Shown: positions 19,881 to 28,843, counted from the stretch's first letter. The stretch is DNA of 64,000 nucleotides from Bog-950 sp046329535 (GCA_046329535.1 JAXLUN010000002.1:124001-188000); one strand, 5' to 3'. Made by a program: numbers and translations. Notes: generated from the letters alone by a model not told the origin.

Positions 19881-20834
19881 ATGAAAGTAACCGAACACAT
19901 AGCCAAAGCCAACGGCAATACTCTTTTTTCCATAGAAGTTCTTCCTCCGCAAAAAGGAAAAACCATTGATGATTTATTAAAGGTAATAGAACCTTTAATG
20001 GAGTTTAAACCCCCTTTCATAGATGTGACTTATCATCGCGAAGAGACCATTTATAAGAAACGAGCCGATGGCTTGATTGAAGAAATTCCTTTGCGTAAAC
20101 GCCCAGGAACGGTAGGTATTTGTGCGGCCATTAAGGGTAGATTTAATGTAGATACTGTACCCCATTTAGTATGTGGCGGTTTTACGCCCGAAGAAACGGA
20201 AGATGCTTTGTTTACACTGCATTATCTGGGCATCAATAATGTTCTATTACTGCAAGGTGACCAAGACAAAAACACCAAGTCAATCTCAAAACTATCAGCC
20301 TATAAATATGCCAGTGATTTAGTTAAGCAGGTTTCGGACATGAACAAAGGGAAGTTTTTACATGAAGAAACCGAGGCAGAAATGAAAACTAACTTCTGCA
20401 TCGGGGTAGCAGCATATCCAGAAAAACATTTTGAATCGCCCAACCTGAATACAGACTTGAAGTGGCTGAAACATAAAGTAGATTGTGGAGCTGATTACAT
20501 TGTAACCCAAATGTTTTTTGATAATAAAAAGTACTTCGACTTTGTAGGTAAATGTAGAGAAGCGGGAATTTCTGTCCCTATTATACCTGGCTTAAAGCCA
20601 ATTGCACAAAAATCGCAGTTAAGTACGCTTGCCCGCATTTTTCACATAGACATTCCGGAAGAATTAGCCAACGCAGTTGAAAATTGCAAGGACGATAAAG
20701 CCGTTAAGCGTGTTGGTATTGAATGGTGTATCAACCAATCGAAAGAACTTAAGAACGCTCAGGTTCCGTGCTTACACTATTATACAATGAGCCGTAGTGA
20801 AGCTACTATAGAAATTGCAAAAAGCATTTTCTAG
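19881..20834 (+). CDS. metF: Methylenetetrahydrofolate reductase
   Basis: A 317-aa FAD enzyme that reduces 5,10-methylenetetrahydrofolate to 5-methyltetrahydrofolate, the methyl donor for MetH. The N-terminal FSIEVLPPQKG, DVTYHRE, and LLLQGDQDK and QMFFDNKKYFDF segments match the MTHFR barrel. The ATG at 19881 (MKVTEHI) is preferred; an ATG at 19851 would add ten atypical residues. It is divergent from metH, so the two consecutive steps of the methionine cycle share one control region, but the SAM riboswitch faces only metH. The stop codon overlaps that of the convergent AlkD-like gene within a CTAG. Confidence 0.96.
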   Translation: MKVTEHIAKANGNTLFSIEVLPPQKGKTIDDLLKVIEPLMEFKPPFIDVTYHREETIYKKRADGLIEEIPLRKRPGTVGICAAIKGRFNVDTVPHLVCGGFTPEETEDALFTLHYLGINNVLLLQGDQDKNTKSISKLSAYKYASDLVKQVSDMNKGKFLHEETEAEMKTNFCIGVAAYPEKHFESPNLNTDLKWLKHKVDCGADYIVTQMFFDNKKYFDFVGKCREAGISVPIIPGLKPIAQKSQLSTLARIFHIDIPEELANAVENCKDDKAVKRVGIEWCINQSKELKNAQVPCLHYYTMSRSEATIEIAKSIF

Positions 20835-21514
20835 CTGATATATTTACTGGCCTCTCTGACACTTAGTTTGGGTAAATCATTGTTTGCTAAAAATCGCTTA
20901 ACACTCTGCGGATTGGTTTTAGAATATTCACGCAATGCCCAGCCTATTGCTTTTTGAATAAAAAACTCCGGGCTTTCTTTCAAGTGCAATATGTATTTAT
21001 ACAGCAACTTTTCATTTGTATTGTTTTTATAATTAAGCTGAAACAAAATGCTGGCTCGCTGAAGCCACATATTTTCACTGTTCATCCACTTTCCTGTAAC
21101 AGGAATTTGCAGCGGAATATTTCGTTTGAAAAAATCGCGGGTGCAATTACTGGCAACAGAATCAACCGAATCCCACCAACTATTTTTAGTAATCAGAAAT
21201 TCAAGGAGAGGAACAAATGATCCATCCGCAGTTTTAGCAAATTTTCCAGCTAAGTCAATAGCAATGTAGTGGAATTCTCTTTCCGGTTGGGCATAAGCGC
21301 TCTTTACAATGGCAAATAAATCTTTGTATTCGGGTAAGCCATGAAGTGCAAGATGCTGTTTGAAAACTTCCTTCCTATAGGGTGATGGAATTCCAATAAA
21401 TGGGAAAAGGGATTTCATGTAGCGGCTCATTTCTTCGGCTTGAGCGTCATCGCGTTGAGCTTCATAAGCCTTTTGTAACGGAGCTAAGTAAGTATGTATT
21501 TGGGGTTGAGCCAT
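20831..21514 (-). CDS. AlkD-like DNA alkylation repair protein (HEAT-like DNA glycosylase)
   Basis: A 227-aa member of the AlkD/ALK HEAT-repeat family, which excises bulky or cationic alkylated bases such as N3- and N7-alkylpurines without base flipping. The signature NSWWDSVD (111-118) gives W114 and D118, corresponding to W109 and D113 of Bacillus cereus AlkD. W192 in AIGWALREY corresponds to W187. The ATG at 21514 starts 7 bp after the stop of the 3-hydroxyanthranilate dioxygenase gene, so the two are likely co-transcribed. A GTG at 21550 would overlap that gene and is rejected. Confidence 0.93.
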   Translation of the reverse strand: MAQPQIHTYLAPLQKAYEAQRDDAQAEEMSRYMKSLFPFIGIPSPYRKEVFKQHLALHGLPEYKDLFAIVKSAYAQPEREFHYIAIDLAGKFAKTADGSFVPLLEFLITKNSWWDSVDSVASNCTRDFFKRNIPLQIPVTGKWMNSENMWLQRASILFQLNYKNNTNEKLLYKYILHLKESPEFFIQKAIGWALREYSKTNPQSVKRFLANNDLPKLSVREASKYIS

Positions 21515-21521
21515 CTTGACA

Positions 21522-22040
21522 TTACTGAGGCGGCACCAGTACGGCTCCACATTTTTTACAGGTTCTTAATTGTTGGTTGGCGTAAAACTTTTCCATCACC
21601 CCCGGCAAATCTTTCACAATATCATCCACGCGCATTTTTTCCTCGTAAAGTTTGTGTCCACAACTTTCACAATACCACTGAAAACCATCCTGAACACCTT
21701 TGGGTCTTGTCACTTCAACCACTAAACCAACAGTATTTTCGAATCTGCGCGGTGAATGCGGTGTGCCGGCCGGGAGTAAAAATATTTCTCCTTCTTTAAT
21801 AGGAATGTCTACCACTTTGCCCTCTTCTACAATTTTTAAAAGCATATCCCCTTCCAACTGATAAAAAAACTCTTCTGTCTCGTTATAGTGAAAATCCTTC
21901 CGCTTATTAGGCCCTCCTACCACCATTACAATAAAATCATCGTTCCCTGTATAAACTACCTGATTCATTACCGGTGGTTTGAGTAGATGCCTATGTTCAT
22001 CAATCCATTTTTTGAAATTTATTGGTCTTAATACTGCCAT
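21522..22040 (-). CDS. nbaC: 3-hydroxyanthranilate 3,4-dioxygenase
   Basis: A 172-aa cupin dioxygenase that opens the ring of 3-hydroxyanthranilate to 2-amino-3-carboxymuconate semialdehyde in tryptophan breakdown (kynurenine pathway) or de novo NAD synthesis. Fe(II) ligands H51, E57 and H95 are all present (DFHYNETEEFF, PAGTPHSPRRF). A C-terminal rubredoxin-like iron site is formed by C124, C127, C161 and C164 (CESC, CKKC). This is the bacterial long form. No other kynurenine enzyme is recognisable in the window. The divergent SDR gene next door may be connected with the pathway, which is inference. Confidence 0.95.
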   Translation of the reverse strand: MAVLRPINFKKWIDEHRHLLKPPVMNQVVYTGNDDFIVMVVGGPNKRKDFHYNETEEFFYQLEGDMLLKIVEEGKVVDIPIKEGEIFLLPAGTPHSPRRFENTVGLVVEVTRPKGVQDGFQWYCESCGHKLYEEKMRVDDIVKDLPGVMEKFYANQQLRTCKKCGAVLVPPQ

Positions 22041-22072
22041 GATTATTGATTTTAGATTTTAGATTTACCACA

Positions 22073-22080
22073 CAAAACTA
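22073..22080 (-). promoter_or_regulatory. -7 promoter element of the 3-hydroxyanthranilate dioxygenase gene
   Basis: TAGTTTTG on the minus strand matches TAnnTTTG exactly, 32 bp before the ATG at 22040. No -33 element is seen at the usual distance, where the sequence already enters the divergent SDR gene. The whole divergent gap is only 50 bp. Confidence 0.4.
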
Positions 22081-22090
22081 AAAGTAAAAA

Positions 22091-22888
22091 ATGAATCTTG
22101 ATTTAACTGGTAAAAACGCATTTGTAGGGGGCAGCAGTAAAGGAATTGGTCGTGCGGTAGCTTTTGAGTTAGCCAAACTAGGGGCCAATGTTACGCTGGT
22201 TGGCCGTGATGAGCCGGCTTTAATGCAGGGGCTGATTGACTTAAGTTTTATCGGAAAGGGCGAACAGCGGCACGATACGCTGGCTGTTGATTTTTCGAAT
22301 GCCGAAAAAGTAAAGAGCGGGGTGGAACGACACATGAAGAAAACGAACAAAACCTTTCATATACTGGTAAACAATACCGGTGGACCGGCTTCCGGCAAGA
22401 TTACCGAAGCAGTGGAAGATGATTTTGTTAAGGCTTTTGAATCTCATTTGATATGTAATCATGTACTCACTAAAATATTTGTTGATGGCATGAAAAAAGA
22501 TGGTTACGGGAGAATAATTAATATCATTTCTACTTCCGTAAAACAACCGCTACCCAACCTTGGAGTAAGCAATACGATACGCGCAGCGGTAGCTAACTGG
22601 TCTAAAACAATGGCTAATGAACTCGGGGTATTCGGCATTACAGTAAACAATGTATTGCCCGGTGCTACTGAAACAGATCGATTAAAACAGATTTTGGAAA
22701 ACAAAAGCAAAAAATCTGATTTAAGCATTGATGCAGTCTCGGAAGAAATGAAAAGCGAAATACCTATGAAACGATTTGGTAAACCCGAAGAGATAGCTGC
22801 AGCGGTAGCGTTTTTAGCTTCGCCTGCAGCCAGCTATATCAACGGCATTAATGTGCCGGTAGATGGAGGAAGAACATCTTCTTTATAA
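22091..22888 (+). CDS. SDR family protein lacking the canonical Tyr-Lys catalytic pair
   Basis: A 265-aa Rossmann-fold short-chain dehydrogenase/reductase relative. The cofactor motif GGSSKGIGRA (13-22), the NNTG segment (94-97) and the C-terminal INGINVPVDGG are clear. The canonical YxxxK is replaced: the Tyr position is Ser160 and the Lys position is Arg164 (SNTIRAAV instead of YxASKAAV). Catalysis by the usual mechanism is therefore doubtful. Related degenerate SDR proteins are recognised as a subgroup. It is divergent from the 3-hydroxyanthranilate dioxygenase gene over 50 bp and may act on a product of that pathway, which is inference. The substrate is unknown. Confidence 0.88.
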   Translation: MNLDLTGKNAFVGGSSKGIGRAVAFELAKLGANVTLVGRDEPALMQGLIDLSFIGKGEQRHDTLAVDFSNAEKVKSGVERHMKKTNKTFHILVNNTGGPASGKITEAVEDDFVKAFESHLICNHVLTKIFVDGMKKDGYGRIINIISTSVKQPLPNLGVSNTIRAAVANWSKTMANELGVFGITVNNVLPGATETDRLKQILENKSKKSDLSIDAVSEEMKSEIPMKRFGKPEEIAAAVAFLASPAASYINGINVPVDGGRTSSL

Positions 22889-22909
22889 ACCTATAAAAAC
22901 AGTCTACTC

Positions 22910-23569
22910 GTGAAACGCATTTTGTTTATCAGTTCTCTTCTTGTATTCATTTACGGGTGCAACGTAAAAAAGATTGCCACACGTATGTATTCCACCTATA
23001 TCACTAAGGCTCCTTACGATGCGGTGATAGTGCCCGGAATTGCTTACGATACATTGAAACAGCAGACCAACGGTTTTAATGCCCGAATTATATGGGCAAA
23101 GAAACTGTACGACAAAGGTGTTACCAGAAACATTATTTTTTCCGGAGCGGCCTGTTATTCTCCATACGTAGAAGGACAAACCATGAAAATGATTGCCGAA
23201 GCTATGGGAGTTCCTGCGGCCAATGTTTTTGCAGAAAGCAAAGCAGAGCACGGCAAGGAGAATGTATATTACGGTTGGTTACTGGCACAAAAATTAGGTT
23301 TTAAAAAAGTAGCACTTGCGGCTGACCCATATCAGGCTTTTTTTCTGGAAGGGTTTATTCAAACTAATTTGCCTGATATGGGTATTCTGCCCATGGCTGT
23401 TGATTCTTTGAAGAAGTATTATTTACCGTTGCCTAAAATTGACCCCTCGTCCGCTTTCGTAAAAGATTTTGTACCACTTAGCAAGCGTGAAAAATTTATG
23501 ACTCGAGTTAAACATACCAACCATAATAACCTACCCGAAGTTATTCCCGCGGAGTATTTAACTAAGTAA
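22910..23569 (+). CDS. YdcF-like (DUF218) lipoprotein
   Basis: A 219-aa protein beginning at a GTG 21 bp after the SDR stop, so probably in the same transcript. The N terminus has a lipoprotein signal (LLVFIYGC, Cys at residue 17). The body matches the DUF218/YdcF family: YDAVIVPGIAYD (36-47), KGVTRNIIFSGAA, then AESKAEHGKENVYYGWLLAQ and VALAADPYQAFF. The fold binds SAM or nucleotides in some relatives, but the reaction is not established. A lipid-anchored form would act in the periplasm or at the membrane surface. Confidence 0.85.
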   Translation: MKRILFISSLLVFIYGCNVKKIATRMYSTYITKAPYDAVIVPGIAYDTLKQQTNGFNARIIWAKKLYDKGVTRNIIFSGAACYSPYVEGQTMKMIAEAMGVPAANVFAESKAEHGKENVYYGWLLAQKLGFKKVALAADPYQAFFLEGFIQTNLPDMGILPMAVDSLKKYYLPLPKIDPSSAFVKDFVPLSKREKFMTRVKHTNHNNLPEVIPAEYLTK

Positions 23570-23614
23570 AGGTTAGAAAAGCCTGATAAGTATCAGTAAA
23601 TAAAACAGTCTTTG

Positions 23615-24841
23615 ATGAACCCGAAATTTTCCATGCACTTTCTGTTTACAATTGTTTTTTCATTTCTTTCAATACTTGTTTACTGTAATGTAGTTAATTA
23701 CTCCTCTACCGATACTGTAGAGATAGTTGATACCGTACCTATCTCATTTCTTCAGTTAAGAATCACTAACGATTCGGTTTCAAAAAATGATATACTCAAC
23801 GAAGAGATCGTAGACATGGTTCACGTGAATGAGCGCGATAAAAAAGTGCCCACGCGTTACACCACACATCAAGGTGGAACATTCGGCTGGTTCATACGGA
23901 TGATTGGATTTTACTGGCATGCCATAGACCGCGAAAGACACAAGTTTGTTGGCACTAACAAAAACGGACTTTCATTACCAGGAAAGAAAGATGAACTGAC
24001 GGAACATGATGTAAATTTTAATCTGATTCCTCATTTGCCTCAATATCTGGATTTATCTTTTGCAGGTAGGCAAGCGCAGATGAAAAGAAGGCAGTTTAGA
24101 CGTGCACGCCATGATGACAGAACCCGCCCGCCGTATATAGCTCCCAGCATAGAGACAGCCACAGCATACGATCTGCATTGCGAACTGACTCCTCCTAAAA
24201 AAATGCGCGATTCGGTGAATGCTCTGGTGTATCCATGCATGTATGGATACAACCTTGATAATCACTGCAACTTCTATGATATGAAACCTACAGTGGGTCT
24301 ATATGGTGTTTTTGTATTGGATTGTAATCATGCATGTCACCCCGAAATTCATCCTTATGAATGGCTGTGGTGGTTGCGTCTGACGGATACTGAAAAGGCA
24401 GAAAGCAATTTTAGTAAAAGCTGGATGATTGGATTTTTTAAAGAAAGCAGCAACCGTTTTATCTTATGGAGTCAATCTCCAAGAGTAGGCACTATGTCTA
24501 TTCCTTTCATTTTTAATACATCTGAAACTAAAAGCTATCTAAAACTAAATCAGTTGGTAAGCGGAAAGTTTAAACCAGGCGGCATCAAACGAATGAAAGA
24601 TTTACCCGAATATACTCAACCATTCACCACCGATACAACTGTTATCTTAAACTTGAGCGAGGGAAAAAGTTTTCCATTACAATTACGTACCAACAAAGTA
24701 ACAAAAACACCTGCCTTGCAGTGGTGGTTGAGCGACATCCAAACAGATAGAACAAAGGAATGGATATGGGGACGTTTCAATATGGTGGTAAGTGTAAAAG
24801 ATGGCTACACTGCACGTTTTGAAAGTGTAACAAACAAATAG
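23615..24841 (+). CDS. Conserved-looking secreted or membrane-anchored protein of unknown function
   Basis: A 408-aa product; the ATG at 23615 is preferred to a TTG one codon earlier. Residues 8-26 are a strong hydrophobic segment ending LVYCN, so it is exported or anchored; the Cys could be a lipid site but the box is not ideal. The rest is soluble and rich in aromatic and basic residues (FGWFIRMIGFYWHAIDRERH, HPYEWLWWLRLTD, LQWWLSDIQTDRTKEWIWGR). Several Cys residues cluster around 190-240. I recognise no family. It sits 45 bp after the YdcF-like gene and 17 bp before the DUF374 acyltransferase, suggesting one transcript. Confidence 0.75.
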   Translation: MNPKFSMHFLFTIVFSFLSILVYCNVVNYSSTDTVEIVDTVPISFLQLRITNDSVSKNDILNEEIVDMVHVNERDKKVPTRYTTHQGGTFGWFIRMIGFYWHAIDRERHKFVGTNKNGLSLPGKKDELTEHDVNFNLIPHLPQYLDLSFAGRQAQMKRRQFRRARHDDRTRPPYIAPSIETATAYDLHCELTPPKKMRDSVNALVYPCMYGYNLDNHCNFYDMKPTVGLYGVFVLDCNHACHPEIHPYEWLWWLRLTDTEKAESNFSKSWMIGFFKESSNRFILWSQSPRVGTMSIPFIFNTSETKSYLKLNQLVSGKFKPGGIKRMKDLPEYTQPFTTDTTVILNLSEGKSFPLQLRTNKVTKTPALQWWLSDIQTDRTKEWIWGRFNMVVSVKDGYTARFESVTNK

Positions 24842-24858
24842 ATTTGAGCTAATTACCG

Positions 24859-25515
24859 ATGCTTCGCGTAGATAAGATTCCGTGGTACATGATACCTTTT
24901 TTTCTACTATTTGGGTATGGTATCGGAGTGTTTTTCTTTGTTTATATATGGCTAATGCATCTTACCTGTCGCATTCAATTTACAGGCACAAACCCTGCAT
25001 TAAACAGTTCAGCCGTTTATTGCATTTGGCATGAAAGTCTTGTTTTATACTTTATCGCTTTCCCAAAGGTTAGTAAACAAGTATGGATGAATCATCCAGC
25101 CTGGTATATGAAGCCGGTACATGTTTTATTGCGACTTACAGGTGTGGAGCATATTTGTTTAGGAAGTAGTGGCAATAGCGGAAAACTTGCCTTGCAACAT
25201 GTAATTGAATATCTGCTTAAAGGATATTCTACTACCGTGGCGTGCGATGGTCCTGCAGGCCCGCCTAAAGAGCTTAAACCGGGCGTTTTGCTAATGAGCA
25301 GAGATGCCAAAGTTCCGGTAATACCTCTCCGCTTTTCGTGTAGCCGTTCGTTTAGAATTGGTGGATGGGACAGGAAAATAATTCCAGGTCTATTTTCCGA
25401 AATCACTGTTCATATTGGTCCTGACACACAGATTATGACTAACTCCCCTTATGAAGTTTCAAAAGCCAGCATTATCAACCATCTGAATGGAGAATTATCG
25501 CCTATAGAACTTTGA
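24859..25515 (+). CDS. DUF374-type lysophospholipid acyltransferase family protein
   Basis: A 218-aa membrane-associated protein. An N-terminal hydrophobic segment spans residues about 11-35. The acyltransferase motif is IWHESLVLYF (H58, E59), and the DUF374 signature is DGPAGPPKELKPG (130-142) followed by VPVIPLRFSCSRSFRIGGWD. DUF374 proteins are linked to lipid A or outer-membrane lipid acylation in Gram-negative bacteria, although the exact substrate is rarely known. It is the last gene of a plus-strand run that starts with the SDR gene. Confidence 0.88.
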   Translation: MLRVDKIPWYMIPFFLLFGYGIGVFFFVYIWLMHLTCRIQFTGTNPALNSSAVYCIWHESLVLYFIAFPKVSKQVWMNHPAWYMKPVHVLLRLTGVEHICLGSSGNSGKLALQHVIEYLLKGYSTTVACDGPAGPPKELKPGVLLMSRDAKVPVIPLRFSCSRSFRIGGWDRKIIPGLFSEITVHIGPDTQIMTNSPYEVSKASIINHLNGELSPIEL

Positions 25516-25746
25516 ATCTGGATTGAAATGGCTCATCACTTTCGGGTAATTTTCACCAAACACAAATCGAAATTTTCAGTTTTACTGAACTCACTATACT
25601 TACTCTTTTTGCAGCTATGTTCCAAGTATTATCCCTTTACGTACGGGTTCATAAATGTTCAATTTCGTACGCATGTAAGTATGGGCGGCACGACTAACGG
25701 GTAGTTTTACGGTGAATTTATTTTCAACCATTAAAATTCAACCAAA

Positions 25747-26562
25747 ATGAAAAAGAGTCTATTTCTAACCGTTTTTATGGTGGCTTTCTTCACCTGCTTT
25801 TCGCAAAAAGCTAAAAAAGAAAAAGTTTATGATAAGGTTTACTTTAAAATAACCAATGCTGAAGCCGGTGATGTTCAGTTTAAAATTGATGATGCCGTAG
25901 CTGTGAATGATGAGTTTAAGCTGAAACTGGTTATTAATAATGCCAGCGGAGATTACTACATTTTTAAAACCAACGAGTGTGTGCTGCTAATGGGAGGTCA
26001 GGAATATAAATGTACAGAGAAACAACTAACCTTAGATCCGGGTGAAAAAGATTATAAAGTTATCAATTTTGCAGGTAAGGATTTCAATAAATACCATCAG
26101 TTCACGCTAAAAATTGGAGGACTTTATAAAGCCACATCACAAGGTAGTGTGATGGATGGCCCACCCTTCGATTTGCCACCGCTCAAAACTTTCTTTCAGG
26201 CAGGCCCGTTCAAGTATGAGTTAAAAACAGACAAACGTACCAGCAGTGGAAGCAATTTTACTTTTGATGTAACTTATATTGGAGATCAGGTAGGTATCAT
26301 ACGACCGGTGTTTACCTCGCTTAAAATGCCTACGGGTAATGAATTTCAAAATGAGGTTAGCAGTAAAAAATCACTAGTTCTGGAACACAATGAAACAGGC
26401 AAGTTAAAAATGCAATGGACAGCTGTATCGCGCAAAGAAGGTGACCAACAGTATTGCAAGATGCAACTTATCTGGCACGAAACAGCCATGGAATCACCCA
26501 AAGACAAGCAACCGGAAACCAGTATTTTTGTAGATTGGGATGAAGAGCGGACAACCAACTAG
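25747..26562 (+). CDS. Secreted protein of unknown function
   Basis: A 271-aa product with a signal peptide (MKKSLFLTVFMVAFFTCFSQ). The mature part is rich in beta-strand patterns (KLKLVINNASGDYYIFKTNE, HQFTLKIGGLYKA, NFTFDVTYIGDQVG), suggesting one or two beta-sandwich domains. There is no T9SS sorting domain or lipobox, so it is probably periplasmic. I do not recognise the family. A 231-bp upstream gap shares short words with the region before 28340. A strong bidirectional terminator follows. Confidence 0.78.
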   Translation: MKKSLFLTVFMVAFFTCFSQKAKKEKVYDKVYFKITNAEAGDVQFKIDDAVAVNDEFKLKLVINNASGDYYIFKTNECVLLMGGQEYKCTEKQLTLDPGEKDYKVINFAGKDFNKYHQFTLKIGGLYKATSQGSVMDGPPFDLPPLKTFFQAGPFKYELKTDKRTSSGSNFTFDVTYIGDQVGIIRPVFTSLKMPTGNEFQNEVSSKKSLVLEHNETGKLKMQWTAVSRKEGDQQYCKMQLIWHETAMESPKDKQPETSIFVDWDEERTTN

Positions 26563-26570
26563 TTTACCCA

Positions 26571-26610
26571 TAATAAATAGCCGAAAGACATGACTTTCGG
26601 CTATTTATTA
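26571..26610. terminator. Bidirectional hairpin terminator
   Basis: A perfect 17-bp stem (26571-26587 with 26594-26610) with a 6-nt loop. It separates the secreted-protein gene on the plus strand from the helical-protein gene on the minus strand. Its outer bases include the TAA stop of the minus-strand gene (26608-26610). Confidence 0.88.
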
Positions 26611-28122
26611 CTTCAACTTATGTCGAAGTAGTTTTTCTAAAAACATATAGTTCTGATAATCGGGAGGGTATTTAGTACGTAACCTCAAGGTTTGTAACTC
26701 CCTTAATTGAAATTCTGCTTTTTTTCTATCAAATACAGAAGATGCTAGTATGGAAATAGTATCAGCAGCACCTTTAAGCAAATACGGATCCATCAGATAT
26801 GCACTGAAATCGTTTTTAGAAAATACTCTTTGCGCCTGAGTAAAGTCTTCTGTAACCAAAAGTAGTTTCACTTTCATCCAGCTAGCTAGTCCCAGAAAGT
26901 AATGACTGTATTCTCCCTTACCAACCGAACGGATGTATTCTTCAATTTTACCGGCAACAAATGTATTGGTATAGCCGCTTTTGATAGGATATAACCAAAT
27001 ATGAGCATTTGCAATCTCAAGATATGCTTTAAGCAATTCATTCTCTTTTTTTATCTCTCTGGCATAGTGTAAAAAATTATTAGCGGCCTCCAGTGCATCA
27101 TGATATCGCTCTCCTAGATTAAAAACCAGACAAGTGGATGAAAAAAGAAACGGGCCTCTCATCCGTTTAATACGTGAGTCCGGAGCCAAAACCAGATTCA
27201 CTATTTTACTCAGCGCATTGGCAGCTTCCTTAAACTGAAATGAGTTGAAATAATTCATTACCTGCAAGTTCATGAACTGGTAGTTCTGAGAATCAGTGTA
27301 ACCGGCTATAAACAAATAGTCTGGCATATTAGGATGCAGGGTATGTATTTTGTGTATTACTGATATAAATCGGTTAGTAATTTTAAAGTCAGGTTTAAAA
27401 TCTAATCCCCCACCGGCTAATTTACAAGTAGCAGAAATAAGATTATAAATGAGCTTAAACCTGGGATAGTCTTTACGGTTAATAGATAATCGTTGCAGTT
27501 TTAAAAACTGGGGTGCGGTATGTGCAATTCCTTTGGTTAGGTTGATGTCATATATCTGCCGAGCCAGCTTTTTGGCCTCTCCTAAATCAGCAAAAACAGC
27601 ATGGGCCATTTCCATACGGGCATAAACGGTCTCATTCTCATCACTTCTACGTTGTAATTGATTGTTATAAATTATCAGTTCCAGAACAGCGGGCAACAAT
27701 TCGAAAATATTGTCTTTCCAAAGGCGCTTTTCCAAAGCTAAAAGCAACACACTTGCTTCAGCATGGTTTCCGTTAAAAATCAAACCTTTTATATCCTGTA
27801 GTTCAATTTCCTCCGGTGTAAAAACAGCACTTACGGGAGATGTAGAAGTGGAATGAAAATAATCATAGTACTTTTTGCGTAACTTAAAAAACCGGTTCTC
27901 ATACTGGGTGTAATCTGCATGACTGTTTTTAACCCGATACAAATAATAAACCGCATCAGCAGTTCTGAATTTTTCCTGTTTTTGTTCTTCCGTAAATTTC
28001 AACAAGGCCAGCATTAAAGGAGCCCTACTGTATTTTTCTCTAAAAACCTCTTTGGATTCGAATGAAAGATCTTTTGTTTTTCTAACCAGCGCTGCATTCA
28101 TATCGGGTAAGTTACCAGCCAT
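26608..28122 (-). CDS. All-helical (TPR-like) cytoplasmic protein of about 500 aa, unknown function
   Basis: A 504-aa soluble protein without signal peptide or membrane segment. The sequence is almost entirely amphipathic helices of TPR or HAT type. The N-terminal region (LSFESKEVFREKYSRAPLML, then YENRFFKLRKKYYDYF) resembles the start of other ~500-aa helical proteins in Bacteroidota. It is divergent from a short T9SS protein and a collagen-like fibre protein, the same arrangement seen for the paralogous pair at 52671 and 61804, although direct similarity to those two is weak by eye. A regulatory or assembly role for the adjacent surface proteins is inference only. Confidence 0.8.
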   Translation of the reverse strand: MAGNLPDMNAALVRKTKDLSFESKEVFREKYSRAPLMLALLKFTEEQKQEKFRTADAVYYLYRVKNSHADYTQYENRFFKLRKKYYDYFHSTSTSPVSAVFTPEEIELQDIKGLIFNGNHAEASVLLLALEKRLWKDNIFELLPAVLELIIYNNQLQRRSDENETVYARMEMAHAVFADLGEAKKLARQIYDINLTKGIAHTAPQFLKLQRLSINRKDYPRFKLIYNLISATCKLAGGGLDFKPDFKITNRFISVIHKIHTLHPNMPDYLFIAGYTDSQNYQFMNLQVMNYFNSFQFKEAANALSKIVNLVLAPDSRIKRMRGPFLFSSTCLVFNLGERYHDALEAANNFLHYAREIKKENELLKAYLEIANAHIWLYPIKSGYTNTFVAGKIEEYIRSVGKGEYSHYFLGLASWMKVKLLLVTEDFTQAQRVFSKNDFSAYLMDPYLLKGAADTISILASSVFDRKKAEFQLRELQTLRLRTKYPPDYQNYMFLEKLLRHKLK

Positions 28123-28280
28123 ATTTATCTCTGTTTTTTTCCACTATCAATTTTACTGAACTCATACCAAGTTTCCCAAAACCATTTACCAGAGCCATTT
28201 TGCAGGCTTTCAAAACTGCATCTGCGGAATTACACGCAGTTTTTGAGCGCATGTAAACAAGGTGCTGGAATGCAGCCCCC

Positions 28281-28288
28281 TAAGTTTG
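28281..28288 (+). promoter_or_regulatory. -7 promoter element for the 28340 gene cluster
   Basis: TAAGTTTG matches TAnnTTTG exactly, 51 bp before the ATG at 28340. No TTTG is found at the usual -33 distance, so another factor may help. An ordered set of short words (TTTTACTGAACTCA, TTTTGCAG, CGCATGTAA) further upstream also occurs before the gene at 25747. Confidence 0.45.
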
Positions 28289-28339
28289 CTGTCGATTCAA
28301 GATAAAAATTAATCAACGTTTTTTAAAAATCAACCAACT

Positions 28340-28843
28340 ATGAAGAAAAAAGTTTTAGTTCTTGTGTTTGTCGTCACGGTATTAGCCGGCTCGTATGCTC
28401 AAAGTATTGAGCGACAAGTAATAGGCAGCAGTGGTGGTTACTCAGTACAAACCAATATATCTGCGTCATATACAGTTGGCGAAACTGTTATACAAACCGC
28501 TGCAGCAGGTACCATTCTCCTGACCCAGGGTTTCCAACAACCCGATAACCAAACTGTAGGCATTGTTGATGTAGTGAACAACATCCAAATATCTGCCTAT
28601 CCGAATCCTACTACCGATAAAGTAATTGTAGAAATTAACGCGGAGGCAGAATCGCAGTTCAGTTTCCAGGTTTTCAATGCATTGGGTCAATTAGTGCTTT
28701 TGCCTACTTCACTACAACAAACAGGCCGCGTAGCTGTACATCAGTTTGATTTCAGCCTGCTTTCACCGGCCAGTTACTTTATTGCTATTAACAGTAACCA
28801 TCTCCATTTCACTAAAACAATTCAAATCACTAAAACCAACTAA
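28340..28843 (+). CDS. Short secreted protein with type-A T9SS sorting domain
   Basis: A 167-aa protein with a signal peptide ending AGSYAQ, a small N-terminal part (SSGGYSVQTNISASYTVGET, then TQGFQQPDNQ) and a full T9SS type-A C-terminal domain (QISAYPNPTTDKVIVEIN, VFNALGQLV, ending FTKTIQITKTN). The N-terminal region resembles the GSxxVGE-QGFQQP segment found in many short Bacteroidota cell-surface proteins. It precedes the collagen-like gene by 24 bp and is almost certainly co-transcribed with it. Its role at the surface is unknown. Confidence 0.88.
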   Translation: MKKKVLVLVFVVTVLAGSYAQSIERQVIGSSGGYSVQTNISASYTVGETVIQTAAAGTILLTQGFQQPDNQTVGIVDVVNNIQISAYPNPTTDKVIVEINAEAESQFSFQVFNALGQLVLLPTSLQQTGRVAVHQFDFSLLSPASYFIAINSNHLHFTKTIQITKTN

